Assembly: GCA_051867875.1 (NCBI GenBank)
Contig: JBJDZG010000021.1
Location: 1-53,246, forward strand
DNA length: 53,246 nt
Direction: 5' to 3'
From: RGIG4608 sp051867875
GTDB taxonomy: Bacteria; Bacillota; Clostridia; Oscillospirales; CAG-272
Part shown: positions 43,089 to 52,275 of the stretch, piece after piece
Layout of the letters: the number at the start of each line of letters is the position of its first letter
Position numbering within the stretch: the stretch's first letter is position 1
Position numbers and translations under genes: made by a program
Notes under the pieces: generated by a model
What the model was told of the DNA's origin: nothing
The model's input: the letters and a program-made list of their open reading frames with translations, nothing else
The model's database searches: none

Positions 43089-43515
43089 CAAAATGCAGCT
43101 TTTTTCGGGCAAAAGTCGCGCAAAAAGTTTTTCACATAGCCTCGCGCGAAATTACGAACGGACTATTTTTGCGCCTTGCATCATACGTTGCAAAGCGCCC
43201 AATTAAACGGGTGTGCAGTGCCAAAGCACTGCACGCCTGCTTGTTTTTTGAAAGACCTTTTGCCGACGAGCTTTAAGTGCGTCTATGCGGCGTTTATGCC
43301 ATGCGTTTTTAAGGGCGGACGGGAAAAGTCGTCAGGAAGGCAGATTTTGCACGGAAAATCGACACATTTTACAAATTCAGGTGGAAATTCGGTCAAAAAT
43401 TCCCAAAAACACCGTGAAAATTGCACAAAAAGTCAACAGGAAGTTTATATTTTTTGTCAGTTCATTCAAAGTTCACGAAAAAGTGCAAGCTGTTAAAAAA
43501 ATAACAAAAAATCTG
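43089..43515. repeat. Long intergenic region with dispersed element
   Basis: No gene is supported in this stretch. It contains a sequence starting AGCTTTTTT at 43097 that resembles 52917-53017 and ends in the hairpin at 43210-43237. The rest is AT-rich without recognised features up to the apbE promoter. Confidence 0.5.
43210..43248 (+). terminator. Terminator-like hairpin after udk
   Basis: Stem 43210-43221 with 43226-43237 (one wobble), CAAA loop, then a T run from 43242. The same loop and covarying stem recur at 52980-53017. Confidence 0.75.
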
Positions 43516-43545
43516 TTGACTTTGCTTTCTTTTTTATGATATAAT
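43516..43545 (+). promoter_or_regulatory. Promoter of the apbE module
   Basis: TTGACT (43516-43521), 18-nt spacer, TATAAT (43540-43545). Confidence 0.75.
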
Positions 43546-43666
43546 TATATTGTATTGCTTTGGGCATCGTACCGCTCTTTTTCGTTTTCAAAGCTCGGTG
43601 AAGGTCAAAAACGTCGCTCGGCTCAAAGCAAATCTCACATTTTTGTTATTGTAGGAGAACACCGCT

Positions 43667-44734
43667 TTGGAAAAGAAAAATATCCGAGTGATACTCTGCA
43701 TCTGCTTGGTTTTGGGATTGCTTGCCGTTTTGGCAGCAGGCATACTTGAAGCTCTGCAAGACGGCTCCGATCAAGGTCCCCTTACGAGTGAAAACTACAC
43801 TCTTTTTGACACCGTTTCGTACATTTATTCGTACAGAGGCGACACAGAAGAGGCTTTCGGCGAGATATGTGAGGAGGTCTGGTCGCTCCTTGAAGATTAT
43901 CACTGCCTTTTTGACATTTATCACGAATATTCCGGCGTCGTTAACCTTTGCACGCTCAACAAAAACGCCGGCGGCGAAGCTTTGGAAGTGAGTCCGAAAC
44001 TTATTGAATTTTTACTGTACGCAAAAGAGCTCTGCGTTTTGACTGACGGAGAGATGAATATTATGATGGGTGCGGTGCTCTCCCCCTGGCACGACGCGCG
44101 CGAGGACGGAACGTATATCCCCTCGGACGAGGTGCTCGGCGAGGCGGGCAAGCACATTTCCATCGACTCACTCGTAATCGATGAAGAAAACAACACGGTA
44201 AGAATTGCCGATGCAAACGCCCGCATCGACGTCGGCGCACTCGGAAAGGGCTACGCCACGGAAAAGGCGGCGCAGCTCCTTGAATCCAAAGGAATCGGGC
44301 ATTACGTTCTCAATATCGGCGGAAATATCCGCATCATCGGCACAAAAGTTGACGGAACGGGTTGGAAAACGGGTATCAAAAACCCCTCCGACACAGGTAC
44401 GTTTGCGGAAATCGTTTATATCGCGGACACGTCCTGCGTTACGAGCGGTGATTACGAGAGATATTTCACCGTTGGCGGCAAAAAATATCACCACATAATC
44501 GATAAGGACACCCTGATGCCCGCAGAATATTTTTCTGCCATCACTGTTATCACGAAGGACAGCGCGCTTGCAGATGCACTCTCCACCGCCCTCTTTTGTA
44601 TGAGCTACGAGGACGGACTTGCCCTGCTCGGCAAAATCGAGAACGAGCTTGGGGCAAAGGTTGACGTGCTCTGGATTTATCCCGACGGCGTCAAAAAAAT
44701 GACGGACGGCTTTGCTTCGCTTTTGGCAGAGTAA
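43667..44734 (+). CDS. apbE: FAD:protein FMN transferase
   Basis: A 355-residue membrane-anchored ApbE that attaches FMN to threonine of extracytoplasmic flavoproteins. It has an N-terminal hydrophobic anchor (about 7-27) and typical motifs: DVGALGKGYATEKA, NIGGNIRIIGTK, CVTSGDYERYF and DALSTALF near the C-terminus. The start is a TTG at 43667 with AGGAG nine bases upstream. The next two genes encode a NusG-II domain protein and a Gx transporter, a common clostridial grouping around extracytoplasmic flavin chemistry. No flavinylation target is seen in the window. Confidence 0.93.
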   Translation: MEKKNIRVILCICLVLGLLAVLAAGILEALQDGSDQGPLTSENYTLFDTVSYIYSYRGDTEEAFGEICEEVWSLLEDYHCLFDIYHEYSGVVNLCTLNKNAGGEALEVSPKLIEFLLYAKELCVLTDGEMNIMMGAVLSPWHDAREDGTYIPSDEVLGEAGKHISIDSLVIDEENNTVRIADANARIDVGALGKGYATEKAAQLLESKGIGHYVLNIGGNIRIIGTKVDGTGWKTGIKNPSDTGTFAEIVYIADTSCVTSGDYERYFTVGGKKYHHIIDKDTLMPAEYFSAITVITKDSALADALSTALFCMSYEDGLALLGKIENELGAKVDVLWIYPDGVKKMTDGFASLLAE

Positions 44735-44773
44735 TTTGAATTTGGCAACAATAAAATTAATTAACGTGAATTG

Positions 44774-45127
44774 ATGAAAAAACAGGATTTTATTCTTATC
44801 GGCGCGATAGTCGCCGTGGCGCTTATCCTTCTCCTCCTCGTAAGCCTTAATCAAGAGGAGGGCGCGGGCGTGATAATCAAGATAAACGGCGAGGAGGTCG
44901 CAAGATATTCCCTCTCAACCGACGGAGAATACGCTCTTAACGGAGGCACGAATATTCTCGTGATAAAAGACGGCGAAGCGTATCTCAAAGACGCAAATTG
45001 CCCCGACGGACGCTGCGTAAAGCGGGGTAAAATCAGCAAAACAGGTCAAGTCATTACCTGTCTGCCCAACAAACTTACGGTAACGGTTTACGGAGCAGAA
45101 AAAAATGATGTTGACCTTGTCAGTTAA
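44774..45127 (+). CDS. NusG domain II-like membrane-anchored protein
   Basis: A 117-residue protein with an N-terminal membrane segment (about 6-25) and an extracytoplasmic NusG-II-type domain. Cys76 and Cys81 (NCPDGRCVKRGKI) and Cys96 (CLPNKL) are the conserved cysteines of this family. Such proteins often sit beside ApbE and are linked to Rnf or flavin-linked electron transfer; the precise role is unknown. A TTG lies one codon before the ATG and no convincing ribosome site is visible, which is unusual here. Confidence 0.8.
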   Translation: MKKQDFILIGAIVAVALILLLLVSLNQEEGAGVIIKINGEEVARYSLSTDGEYALNGGTNILVIKDGEAYLKDANCPDGRCVKRGKISKTGQVITCLPNKLTVTVYGAEKNDVDLVS

Positions 45128-45139
45128 ATGTGATACAAT
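45111..45139 (+). promoter_or_regulatory. Internal promoter before the Gx transporter
   Basis: TTGACC (45111-45116) inside the end of the NusG-II gene, 17-nt spacer, extended TGATACAAT (-10 at 45134-45139). Confidence 0.6.
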
Positions 45140-45162
45140 AGTATTTTAGGAGGAGTTTGAGC

Positions 45163-45660
45163 ATGAAAACGAAGAAAATCACGTTTTTGGGGCTCTTCGT
45201 CGCACTTGCGATGATTTTATCCTTTGTCGAAACTCTGCTCCCGCCGATAACTACCGCGTTCCCCGGCATAAAAATGGGACTTCCCAATATCGCAATAATG
45301 TTCGTTCTGTATAGAATAGGCGCAAAGGAAGCGGCGATAGTCAGCCTTGTACGCGTGCTTCTCGTGAGCATTCTTTTCGGCAACGTGCAGAGTATGCTTT
45401 ACAGTCTCTGCGGTGCGGTATTAAGTCTTACGGCGATGATACTTATGCAGAAATTCTCAAGCTTTTCGCACGTGAGCGTCAGCGTCGTCGGCGGTGTTTT
45501 CCACAATATAGGACAGATACTTATGGCTGCCCTTATTACCGACACACAGCAGATTGTGTACTACCTGCCCGTGCTTCTCATTTCGGGAACGGCGGCGGGT
45601 TTGCTCGTAGGTCTTACCGCAGGTTTTCTCGAAAAACGCGTTCAAGATATCAAATTTTAG
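45163..45660 (+). CDS. Gx transporter family membrane protein
   Basis: A 165-residue integral membrane protein with four to five hydrophobic segments. The segment FVETLLPPITTAFPGIKMGL and NIAIMFVLYRIGAKEAAIVSLVRV are typical of the family once named heptaprenyl diphosphate synthase component I (Pfam Hpre_diP_synt_I), now usually called Gx transporter. Function is not established; its constant neighbours ApbE and NusG-II suggest a role in flavin or quinone delivery. ATG at 45163 follows GGAGGAG by 7 nt. Confidence 0.87.
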   Translation: MKTKKITFLGLFVALAMILSFVETLLPPITTAFPGIKMGLPNIAIMFVLYRIGAKEAAIVSLVRVLLVSILFGNVQSMLYSLCGAVLSLTAMILMQKFSSFSHVSVSVVGGVFHNIGQILMAALITDTQQIVYYLPVLLISGTAAGLLVGLTAGFLEKRVQDIKF

Positions 45661-45703
45661 TCAGAAATCAATTTCTTAATTCTAAAAAAAGAGGTAAAGG
45701 AAA

Positions 45704-46546
45704 ATGTACAAAATTCTCAGAAAAAAAGTCCTCAATCCCACAGTAACACTCATGGACGTTGAGGCTCCCCTCATTGCTAAAAAAGCTGAGCCGGGACAGT
45801 TTATCATTCTCCGCGTCGACGAAGCGGGTGAGCGTATTCCCCTCACTATCGCCGACTTTGACCGCGAGGCAGGCACCGTAACCATCATATTCCAGATAGT
45901 CGGCGCATCAACGGAAAAGCTCAACAGACTTGAGGAAGGCGAATATATTCACGATTTCGTAGGTCCTCTCGGCACTCCCTCTCACACACACGGTCTTAAA
46001 AAGGTCGCAGTTGTAGGCGGCGGTGTTGGCTGTGCTATCGCGTACCCCATCGCAAAGAAGCTTCACAAGCTCGGCGCTGAGGTTCACTCCGTAATCGGTT
46101 TCAGAAACAAGGACCTCGTTATCCTTGAGGACGAATTCAAGGCAGTCAGCGACGTAACGAAGATTATGACCGACGACGGCTCCTACGGCGAGAAGGGACT
46201 CGTTACAAACGCTCTCGCTTCTCTTATCGAAGAGGGCAATGTTTACGACGAGGTTATCACAATAGGTCCTCTCGTTATGATGAAGTTCGTTTGCCGTCTT
46301 ACAAAAGAGCACAATATTCCCACAGTCGTTTCTATGAACCCCATTATGATTGACGGAACGGGTATGTGCGGCGGCTGCCGTCTTACCGTTGGCGGTGAAA
46401 CAAAGTTCGCGTGCGTTGACGGTCCCGACTTCGACGGTCATCTCGTTGATTTCGACGAGGCTATCGAGCGCTCCACGATGTACAGAGATTTTGAAAGACA
46501 TAAACACGAGGAGACCTGCAATCTCTTCAAAAAGGAGGTAAAGTAA
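45704..46546 (+). CDS. nfnA: Ferredoxin-NADP reductase subunit alpha (NfnA/SudB type)
   Basis: A 280-residue FAD/NAD- and [2Fe-2S]-binding subunit. The FAD-binding segment is GERIPLTIADFDREAG, the nucleotide site is AVVGGGVGCAIAYPIAK, and the iron-sulfur ligands lie in GTGMCGGCRLTV with FACVDGPDFDGH. With the next gene it forms an electron-bifurcating NADH-dependent ferredoxin:NADP+ oxidoreductase (NfnAB) that balances NADH, NADPH and ferredoxin in fermenters. AGAGGTAAAGG precedes the ATG. It may share the transcript with the Gx transporter 43 nt upstream. Confidence 0.93.
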   Translation: MYKILRKKVLNPTVTLMDVEAPLIAKKAEPGQFIILRVDEAGERIPLTIADFDREAGTVTIIFQIVGASTEKLNRLEEGEYIHDFVGPLGTPSHTHGLKKVAVVGGGVGCAIAYPIAKKLHKLGAEVHSVIGFRNKDLVILEDEFKAVSDVTKIMTDDGSYGEKGLVTNALASLIEEGNVYDEVITIGPLVMMKFVCRLTKEHNIPTVVSMNPIMIDGTGMCGGCRLTVGGETKFACVDGPDFDGHLVDFDEAIERSTMYRDFERHKHEETCNLFKKEVK

Positions 46547-46547
46547 G

Positions 46548-47933
46548 ATGCCTAATATGAGCCTTAAAAAGAACGAAATGCCCGTTCAGGACCCTAACGT
46601 CCGTAATAAAAACTTCCTTGAAGTAGCACTCGGCTACACAGAGGAGCAGGCAGTTAACGAGGCCGAGCGTTGCCTCAACTGTAAGAATAAGCCCTGCGTT
46701 GGCGGTTGTCCCGTTTCCATTGATATTCCCGCTTTCATCTCAAGAATAAAAGAGAGAGATTTTGAAGGCGCATACCAGATTATCTCCAAGAGCTCCGCTC
46801 TTCCCGCGGTTTGCGGACGTGTTTGCCCTCAGGAAACACAGTGCGAATCCAAGTGCGTAAGAGGTATCAAGGGCGAGCCCGTTGCTATCGGACGTCTTGA
46901 AAGATTCGTTGCCGACTGGCACAACGCTCACGCCGAAAGACCAACTGAGGTTCCCGCTTCCAACGGTCATAAGGTAGCTGTCATCGGCGCAGGTCCCTCG
47001 GGTCTTACATGTGCCGGCGACCTTGCAAGACTCGGTTACGAGGTTACGATTTTCGAGGCTCTCCACCTTGCAGGCGGCGTTCTCGTTTACGGTATCCCCG
47101 AATTCCGTCTTCCCAAGAAGATAGTTCAGAACGAGATTGAAAACCTCAAGGCTCTCGGCGTTAAGGTTGAAACAAACGTTGTCGTTGGTCGTACAATCGA
47201 GGTTGACGAGCTCTTCGGTATGGGCTTTGAAGCAATCTTTATCGGAAGCGGCGCGGGTCTTCCCAAGTTCATGAATATCCCCGGTGAGAACCTTAAAGGC
47301 GTATACTCCGCTAACGAGTTCCTTACCCGTGTAAACCTTATGAAGGCTTACCTTCCCGATTCCGATACACCTATTAAGAACAGCAAGAACGTTGCCATCG
47401 TAGGCGGCGGTAACGTTGCTATGGACGCTGCACGTTGCGCAAAGCGCCTTGGTGCTGAGAACGTCTACATAGTTTACCGCCGTGGCAAGGACGAAATGCC
47501 CGCGCGTCACGAAGAAGTTGAGCACGCTGAAGAAGAGGGTATCATCTTCAAGACTCTCACATCTCCCGTTGAGGTTCTCGGCGACGAGCACAAGTTCGTT
47601 ACGGGTATGAAGTGCGTTGAAATGGAGCTTGGTGAACCCGACGAGAGCGGCAGACGCCGTCCCGTTGTTAAACCCGACAGCGAGTTCGTTCTCGACGTTG
47701 ACTGCGTAATCATGTCCATCGGCACAAGCCCCAATCCCCTTATCAGAAATACAACTCCCGGTCTTGATACAAACAAGCACGGTTGCTTTATCGCTGATGA
47801 GAACGGTCTTACTTCCCGTGAGGCAGTATACGCAGGCGGCGACGCAGTAACAGGTGCAGCTACCGTTATCCTTGCTATGGGAGCAGGTAAAACCGCTGCC
47901 AAGTCTATTGACGAGTACATTAAATCCAAATAA
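46548..47933 (+). CDS. nfnB: NfnB/SudA-type oxidoreductase (glutamate synthase small-subunit homologue)
   Basis: A 461-residue flavoprotein of the GltD/NfnB family. The N-terminal [4Fe-4S] domain has CLNCKNKPCVGGCPVSIDIP and CGRVCPQETQCESKCVRG. FAD binding is at AVIGAGPSGLTCAGDLARLG and NAD(P)H binding at AIVGGGNVAMDAARCAKRLG. One nucleotide separates it from nfnA, with AAAGGAGG inside the end of nfnA. No glutamate synthase large subunit is adjacent, which supports an NfnAB complex over GltBD. Confidence 0.94.
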   Translation: MPNMSLKKNEMPVQDPNVRNKNFLEVALGYTEEQAVNEAERCLNCKNKPCVGGCPVSIDIPAFISRIKERDFEGAYQIISKSSALPAVCGRVCPQETQCESKCVRGIKGEPVAIGRLERFVADWHNAHAERPTEVPASNGHKVAVIGAGPSGLTCAGDLARLGYEVTIFEALHLAGGVLVYGIPEFRLPKKIVQNEIENLKALGVKVETNVVVGRTIEVDELFGMGFEAIFIGSGAGLPKFMNIPGENLKGVYSANEFLTRVNLMKAYLPDSDTPIKNSKNVAIVGGGNVAMDAARCAKRLGAENVYIVYRRGKDEMPARHEEVEHAEEEGIIFKTLTSPVEVLGDEHKFVTGMKCVEMELGEPDESGRRRPVVKPDSEFVLDVDCVIMSIGTSPNPLIRNTTPGLDTNKHGCFIADENGLTSREAVYAGGDAVTGAATVILAMGAGKTAAKSIDEYIKSK

Positions 47934-47951
47934 TATCGCCTGAATAAAGAT

Positions 47952-47981
47952 AACCCCCGAGGTTTACACCTCGGGGGTTTT
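47952..47981. terminator. Terminator after nfnB
   Basis: Twelve-base-pair GC-rich stem (47952-47963 with 47968-47979), TTAC loop, then TTTTG on the plus strand. It may also serve the convergent pepF gene. Confidence 0.92.
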
Positions 47982-48056
47982 GTATTCAAAACGGATACTC
48001 ATCGCAACCATTATGTCGTTTTACTCCGCTTTTTCAAAAGCTGCGAAAACGTCTCA

Positions 48057-49853
48057 TTATTTCTTGTTATAAATACTTCTGAACTCCTCGACTGCGCTCT
48101 TGAAATCCTCGATGGCACCGTTAACAACATCGGGGTCTCTCATGTCGATATCTGCGACAAGAAGGCTGTCAAGGGGAGATTTGGAGCCGCCGCATTTAAG
48201 GAAATCGATATACTTGGAAACGTAAGCCTCGCCCTCGCTCTCGATTCTTTTAACGATTGCGGAAGCGGCGGAGATGCAAGTTGCATATTTATATACATAG
48301 AAGCTTGAATAGAAGTGAGGTATTCTCATCCACTCCATAGCTATCTGCTTATCAACGGCAACGTCCTTGCCGAAATACTTCTTAACGAGCTTGTAGTAGT
48401 GCTTATTGATAACGTCAGCAGTAAGGGGAGTTCCCTTTTCACTCATAGCGTGCATATCTCTTTCAAACTCCGCAAACATAGTCTGGCGATAGAGCGTACC
48501 CTTATACGTCTCCATAAGCTGATTGAGAATGTAGAGCTTTTCGTTGTCGTCAGTGCACTCGCGGAGCTTTCTGTGAGCCAAAAGAAGCTCGTTTACGGTA
48601 GAAGCAACCTCAGCTACGAAAATAGTATAGTTTGAGTTGTGGGGCTCGTTATAGTGAGTGGAGAAATACGTATGCATCGAGTGTCCTGCCTCGTGAGCAA
48701 GAGTAGAAACGTCGTCAAACGTATCCGTATAGTTGAGAAGGATATACGGCTCGGTATCGGGAGTGCCCGCGCTGAACGCGCCGCCGCGCTTGCCGCGTCC
48801 GGGATACACGTCAACCCAACCCTTTTCCGTAAGTCCTGCTTTAAGAGTGTTGTAATACTCCTCGCCGTAAATCTTTACGGTTTCAAGCACTTCCTCAACT
48901 GCTTCCTCGTAAGGATAAACTCTGTCGAGCTCGCCGATAAGGGGCGCGTAAACGTCGTAAAGGTGGAGCTTCTGCACACCGAGTACGTCTCTCTTGAGCG
49001 CGTAGTAATCGTAGAGCGCAGGGAGTCCTGCGTGAACGGAGTTGATGAGGTTGTTGTATATTTCGGGGGTTACTTCGTCCTGGAACGTGGACGCGGTAAT
49101 GGAATTTTTGTATCCGCGAACCTTTGCGAGCATTCCCCTCTCGCGGACCATAGCGTTGAAGGTAGTTGCAAACGTGTTTCCGAACTGTGCATAGGTCTTA
49201 TAGATACCTCTGAACGCGTTCTGGCGGACCTGTCTGTTTTTGCTCATAAGGAAGGAAACGTAGTTCGTGTCGGTGAGCTCAACGAGCTTGCCCTCTTCGT
49301 TTCTTATCTTTCCGAAGCGAAGGTCGCTGTTTGCGAAAATGCCTCTGATATCGCCGTGCGTGCCGAAGCCGTCCTGAAGACGGGAGATGAGTGCCTCACA
49401 CTCGTCCGAGAGCGTGTAGGGCTTGTTTCTCATATTCGTCTCAATCATTCTGCGGAAGGTTTCAAGTGCAGGGTACTCTCTAAACCAGCTCTGCACCGTT
49501 TCGGTATCAAGACGGAGCATATAAGGCGAAACGAACCAGGCAACTGCGCCCGCGTTTACCGCGAGAGAGCGCACCTTTGCGTTGAGTGCCTGAAAGGCGT
49601 TATTCGTTGAATCAACGGAGAAATTGAGGTTTGCATAGCTCCAAAGCTTTTCAATTACAGCCTCGATATCGCAGTAGTCGCGGAGTGCATTGTAGAGCTC
49701 TTCCGGTCCCTTGCACATCGTTTTTTCGTGCTTTGCGAAAGCCTTAATCATCTTTTCTGCCTTTGCGTAATCCTCGTAAAATGCCTTCTCGTCGGCGTAG
49801 ATGACCGAGAGGTCCCATTTGTAACGGGCATCTATTTCTTTTCTGTCTTTCAT
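48057..49853 (-). CDS. pepF: Oligoendopeptidase F
   Basis: A 598-residue M3B zinc endopeptidase that degrades short peptides in the cytoplasm. The zinc motif is HEAGH (His387, Glu388, His391) followed by SMHTYFS. N-terminal YKWDLSVIYADEKAF and LSDECEALISRL are family signatures, and the length is normal. AAGGAG precedes the ATG at 49853. Single gene, own promoter at 49888-49916. Confidence 0.96.
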   Translation of the reverse strand: MKDRKEIDARYKWDLSVIYADEKAFYEDYAKAEKMIKAFAKHEKTMCKGPEELYNALRDYCDIEAVIEKLWSYANLNFSVDSTNNAFQALNAKVRSLAVNAGAVAWFVSPYMLRLDTETVQSWFREYPALETFRRMIETNMRNKPYTLSDECEALISRLQDGFGTHGDIRGIFANSDLRFGKIRNEEGKLVELTDTNYVSFLMSKNRQVRQNAFRGIYKTYAQFGNTFATTFNAMVRERGMLAKVRGYKNSITASTFQDEVTPEIYNNLINSVHAGLPALYDYYALKRDVLGVQKLHLYDVYAPLIGELDRVYPYEEAVEEVLETVKIYGEEYYNTLKAGLTEKGWVDVYPGRGKRGGAFSAGTPDTEPYILLNYTDTFDDVSTLAHEAGHSMHTYFSTHYNEPHNSNYTIFVAEVASTVNELLLAHRKLRECTDDNEKLYILNQLMETYKGTLYRQTMFAEFERDMHAMSEKGTPLTADVINKHYYKLVKKYFGKDVAVDKQIAMEWMRIPHFYSSFYVYKYATCISAASAIVKRIESEGEAYVSKYIDFLKCGGSKSPLDSLLVADIDMRDPDVVNGAIEDFKSAVEEFRSIYNKK

Positions 49854-49887
49854 ATATTATCTCCTTTTTGAAATATTAACATTATTT

Positions 49888-49916
49888 ATTTTAATCCAAA
49901 AGTGCCCGCTTGTCAA
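49888..49916 (-). promoter_or_regulatory. Promoter of pepF
   Basis: Minus-strand TTGACA (49911-49916), 17-nt spacer, TAAAAT (49888-49893). Confidence 0.85.
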
Positions 49917-50059
49917 GAGAACTTATGAAGAAAACGGCTTTTAAGTCCCATAAAACCCTGAATTTGCTCATTTTTTTGCGTTTTTGACCCAAAGGAACGG
50001 TTTTCATTTTCCGCGCTCTCACTTTTTACAAAAAATATCAAAGGAAATTATATTTATTA

Positions 50060-50088
50060 TTGAAAAATTGAAAAATGTGTGCTATAAT
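50060..50088 (+). promoter_or_regulatory. Promoter of the ZIP transporter gene
   Basis: TTGAAA (50060-50065), 17-nt spacer, extended TGCTATAAT (-10 at 50083-50088). Confidence 0.8.
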
Positions 50089-50130
50089 TACAATGTATAA
50101 TTATATTACTGTGCCGAGGAGTCATTTCAG

Positions 50131-50883
50131 ATGGAATTAGTGCTCTTAACTGCGCTTGGAGTGGGCGGTGCGACGGTCATCGGCTCCCTGCTCGGATTCG
50201 CTTTCAAAAAAATTACTCATAAATTCACGGATATCACGCTGTCGTTTGCGGCGGGCGTAATGCTCGCGGCGTCGGTGCTGGGACTTATTATCCCCTCTCT
50301 CGAACACGGCGGAGAATACGGTATTCTCATTACGGTGGCGGGCATTTTTGCAGGTGCTATGTGCCTCAACGTCATCGACAGGATAGTTCCCCATCTTCAC
50401 CGCCTTGTCGGTGCGGATATTGAAAGCCACGGCGACACGAGCCTTGACAAAGTTCTGCTCTTCGTAACGGCGATAGCCATTCACAATCTGCCCGAGGGCA
50501 TCGCGGCAGGTGTTGGATTTGGCTCGGGCGATACCTCGCAGGCTCTGCTTATTGCGGGTGGCATCGCACTCCAAAATATCCCCGAGGGTATGGTTATAAT
50601 CGCTCCCATGCTCGCAAGCGGTATTTCGCCGAAGCGCACGTTCCTGTGCGCCGCCGCAACGGGACTCATTGAGGTCGTCGGCACTGTGATAGGATATTTC
50701 GCGGTAAGCGTGGCGCAGTTCATTCTCCCCTTTGCGCTTGCATTCGCTGGCGGAACGATGCTCTACGTCATCAGCGACGAAATGATTCCCGAAACTCATG
50801 CTCACGGAAATGAGCGCGGCGCAACTTACGCTTTGCTCGTGGGCTTTTGCATAATGCTTATTTCAGACGTTTTACTCGGATAA
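50131..50883 (+). CDS. ZIP-family metal transporter
   Basis: A 250-residue membrane protein of the ZIP family (ZupT/GufA-like), importing zinc or related divalent metal. The metal-site helices show HNLPEGIAAGVGF and QNIPEGMVI. About eight membrane segments are present; a short His-containing loop (HLHRLVGADIESHGD) lies between helices 3 and 4. GAGGAG precedes the ATG. The next gene starts 20 nt after its stop and is probably cotranscribed. Confidence 0.92.
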   Translation: MELVLLTALGVGGATVIGSLLGFAFKKITHKFTDITLSFAAGVMLAASVLGLIIPSLEHGGEYGILITVAGIFAGAMCLNVIDRIVPHLHRLVGADIESHGDTSLDKVLLFVTAIAIHNLPEGIAAGVGFGSGDTSQALLIAGGIALQNIPEGMVIIAPMLASGISPKRTFLCAAATGLIEVVGTVIGYFAVSVAQFILPFALAFAGGTMLYVISDEMIPETHAHGNERGATYALLVGFCIMLISDVLLG

Positions 50884-50903
50884 AAGATTGAGAGGTGTAC
50901 ATT

Positions 50904-52271
50904 TTGGCACAAAAAATCAAGGAGTTTTTCTCAAAAATCAATTACAGAAGTCTTTTCTTCGCCCTGCTCGGCTCGGCGATAGTAGCCTTCGCCACATACA
51001 ACATCAACGTAAGCTTGGAGATTCCCGAAGCGGGTATTATAGGTCTTTGCCTCATTATCGAAAACTTTGTCGGAATATCCCCCGCTATCTCCAACCTCAT
51101 AATAAACATGATTTGTTACGTCGTTGCGTGGAGACTTATGGGAACTAAATACGTACTTAACGCGGGAATTGCCACCGTCGGCTTCTCCGTGTTCTACGCT
51201 ATTTTTTCTCTCTTCCCGCCCATCACGATTCCCGTTATCTCAAATTATCCTCTGCTTATGGTTCTTATCGGAGCAATATTCGTTGAGGTCGGTAACGGTA
51301 TTTCAATCAGATACGGCAGCGCACCCGCAGGTGAGTACGCGCTCTCCGTCGCTCTCGTAAGCCGAGGCGGTTTCGACTTTGCTTGGTTTGCCTTTATACA
51401 GGATTTCGTTATTATCGCTCTCGCGTTTACCTACGCAGACCCTTACACGGTCATTTACTCACTTCTCGTTATGACCGTCACTAACCCCATTATAGACTAT
51501 ATCGTAAGTACTCCCGACAAGCCCAAGAACAAAAACGCACGCAGGCAGAAGAAGAGCTATATCCCCATGGTTCTCACAGGTCTTGCAATCATTACGGTAA
51601 TGACGGGCGTCACTATTTATCTCAACAATTACTATCACGCCGATAACGTGTCCATTCGTCCCACGGTTTGTGAAACCGTAAATCACGTCGAGCTCGATGA
51701 TGGCTCCGTCGCTTATGTTCCCGAGGGCGAAATCAAAGCGGGCTTTGTATTCTATCCCGGCGGAAAGGTCGAGCACACGGCGTACGCGCCCCTGCTTTCA
51801 TCTCTTGCGGAGCAAGGCATAGTAAGCGTAGTCGTCAAGATGCCATATAATCTCGCGGTGTTCGGAATAAATAAAGGTCTTTCTATTCCCGAAAAGTTCC
51901 CCGAGGTTGAAAATTGGTACATAGGCGGGCACTCGCTCGGCGGAAGCATGGCTTCAAACTGTGCAGGCAACTATCCGGACGCCTTTGAGGGCGTAGTTCT
52001 TCTTGCCTCGTATTCCGTAACGGATATTTCCTCGCTCCGCGTGCTCTCCGTCTACGGAAGCTGTGACGGAATAATGAACAGGCAGAAGTATGTAAAATAT
52101 ATGAATATGCTTCCCGAAAACTTTGAGGAGCACGTCATAATAGGCGGTAATCACGCATACTTTGGAATGTACGGCAAGCAGAACGGCGACGGCATTGCTC
52201 AAATTACAAACAAAGAGCAAATCAAAATAACCGCCGAATATATTGCCGATTTCATTCTGGGTAAGGAATAA
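50904..52271 (+). CDS. YitT-like membrane protein fused to an alpha/beta hydrolase
   Basis: A 455-residue protein in two parts. Residues about 10-205 form a YitT-type membrane domain (VAFATYNINVSLEIPEAGIIGL; RYGSAPAGEYALSVALVSRGG). After a linker and another membrane segment (about 225-245), residues 265-455 form an alpha/beta hydrolase with nucleophile Ser in GGHSLGGSMA, acid Asp in GSCDGIMN and His in GGNHAYFG. The hydrolase would sit outside the membrane. I chose the TTG at 50904, 6 nt after GAGGTG; a GTG at 50895 lies inside that site. I know no characterised protein with this fusion. Confidence 0.8.
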   Translation: MAQKIKEFFSKINYRSLFFALLGSAIVAFATYNINVSLEIPEAGIIGLCLIIENFVGISPAISNLIINMICYVVAWRLMGTKYVLNAGIATVGFSVFYAIFSLFPPITIPVISNYPLLMVLIGAIFVEVGNGISIRYGSAPAGEYALSVALVSRGGFDFAWFAFIQDFVIIALAFTYADPYTVIYSLLVMTVTNPIIDYIVSTPDKPKNKNARRQKKSYIPMVLTGLAIITVMTGVTIYLNNYYHADNVSIRPTVCETVNHVELDDGSVAYVPEGEIKAGFVFYPGGKVEHTAYAPLLSSLAEQGIVSVVVKMPYNLAVFGINKGLSIPEKFPEVENWYIGGHSLGGSMASNCAGNYPDAFEGVVLLASYSVTDISSLRVLSVYGSCDGIMNRQKYVKYMNMLPENFEEHVIIGGNHAYFGMYGKQNGDGIAQITNKEQIKITAEYIADFILGKE

Positions 52272-52275
52272 TTCT

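Noticed and set aside
46740..47780. A 346-codon antisense frame opposite nfnB
   Set aside because: It lies wholly within a clearly recognised gene and shows no protein-family features.
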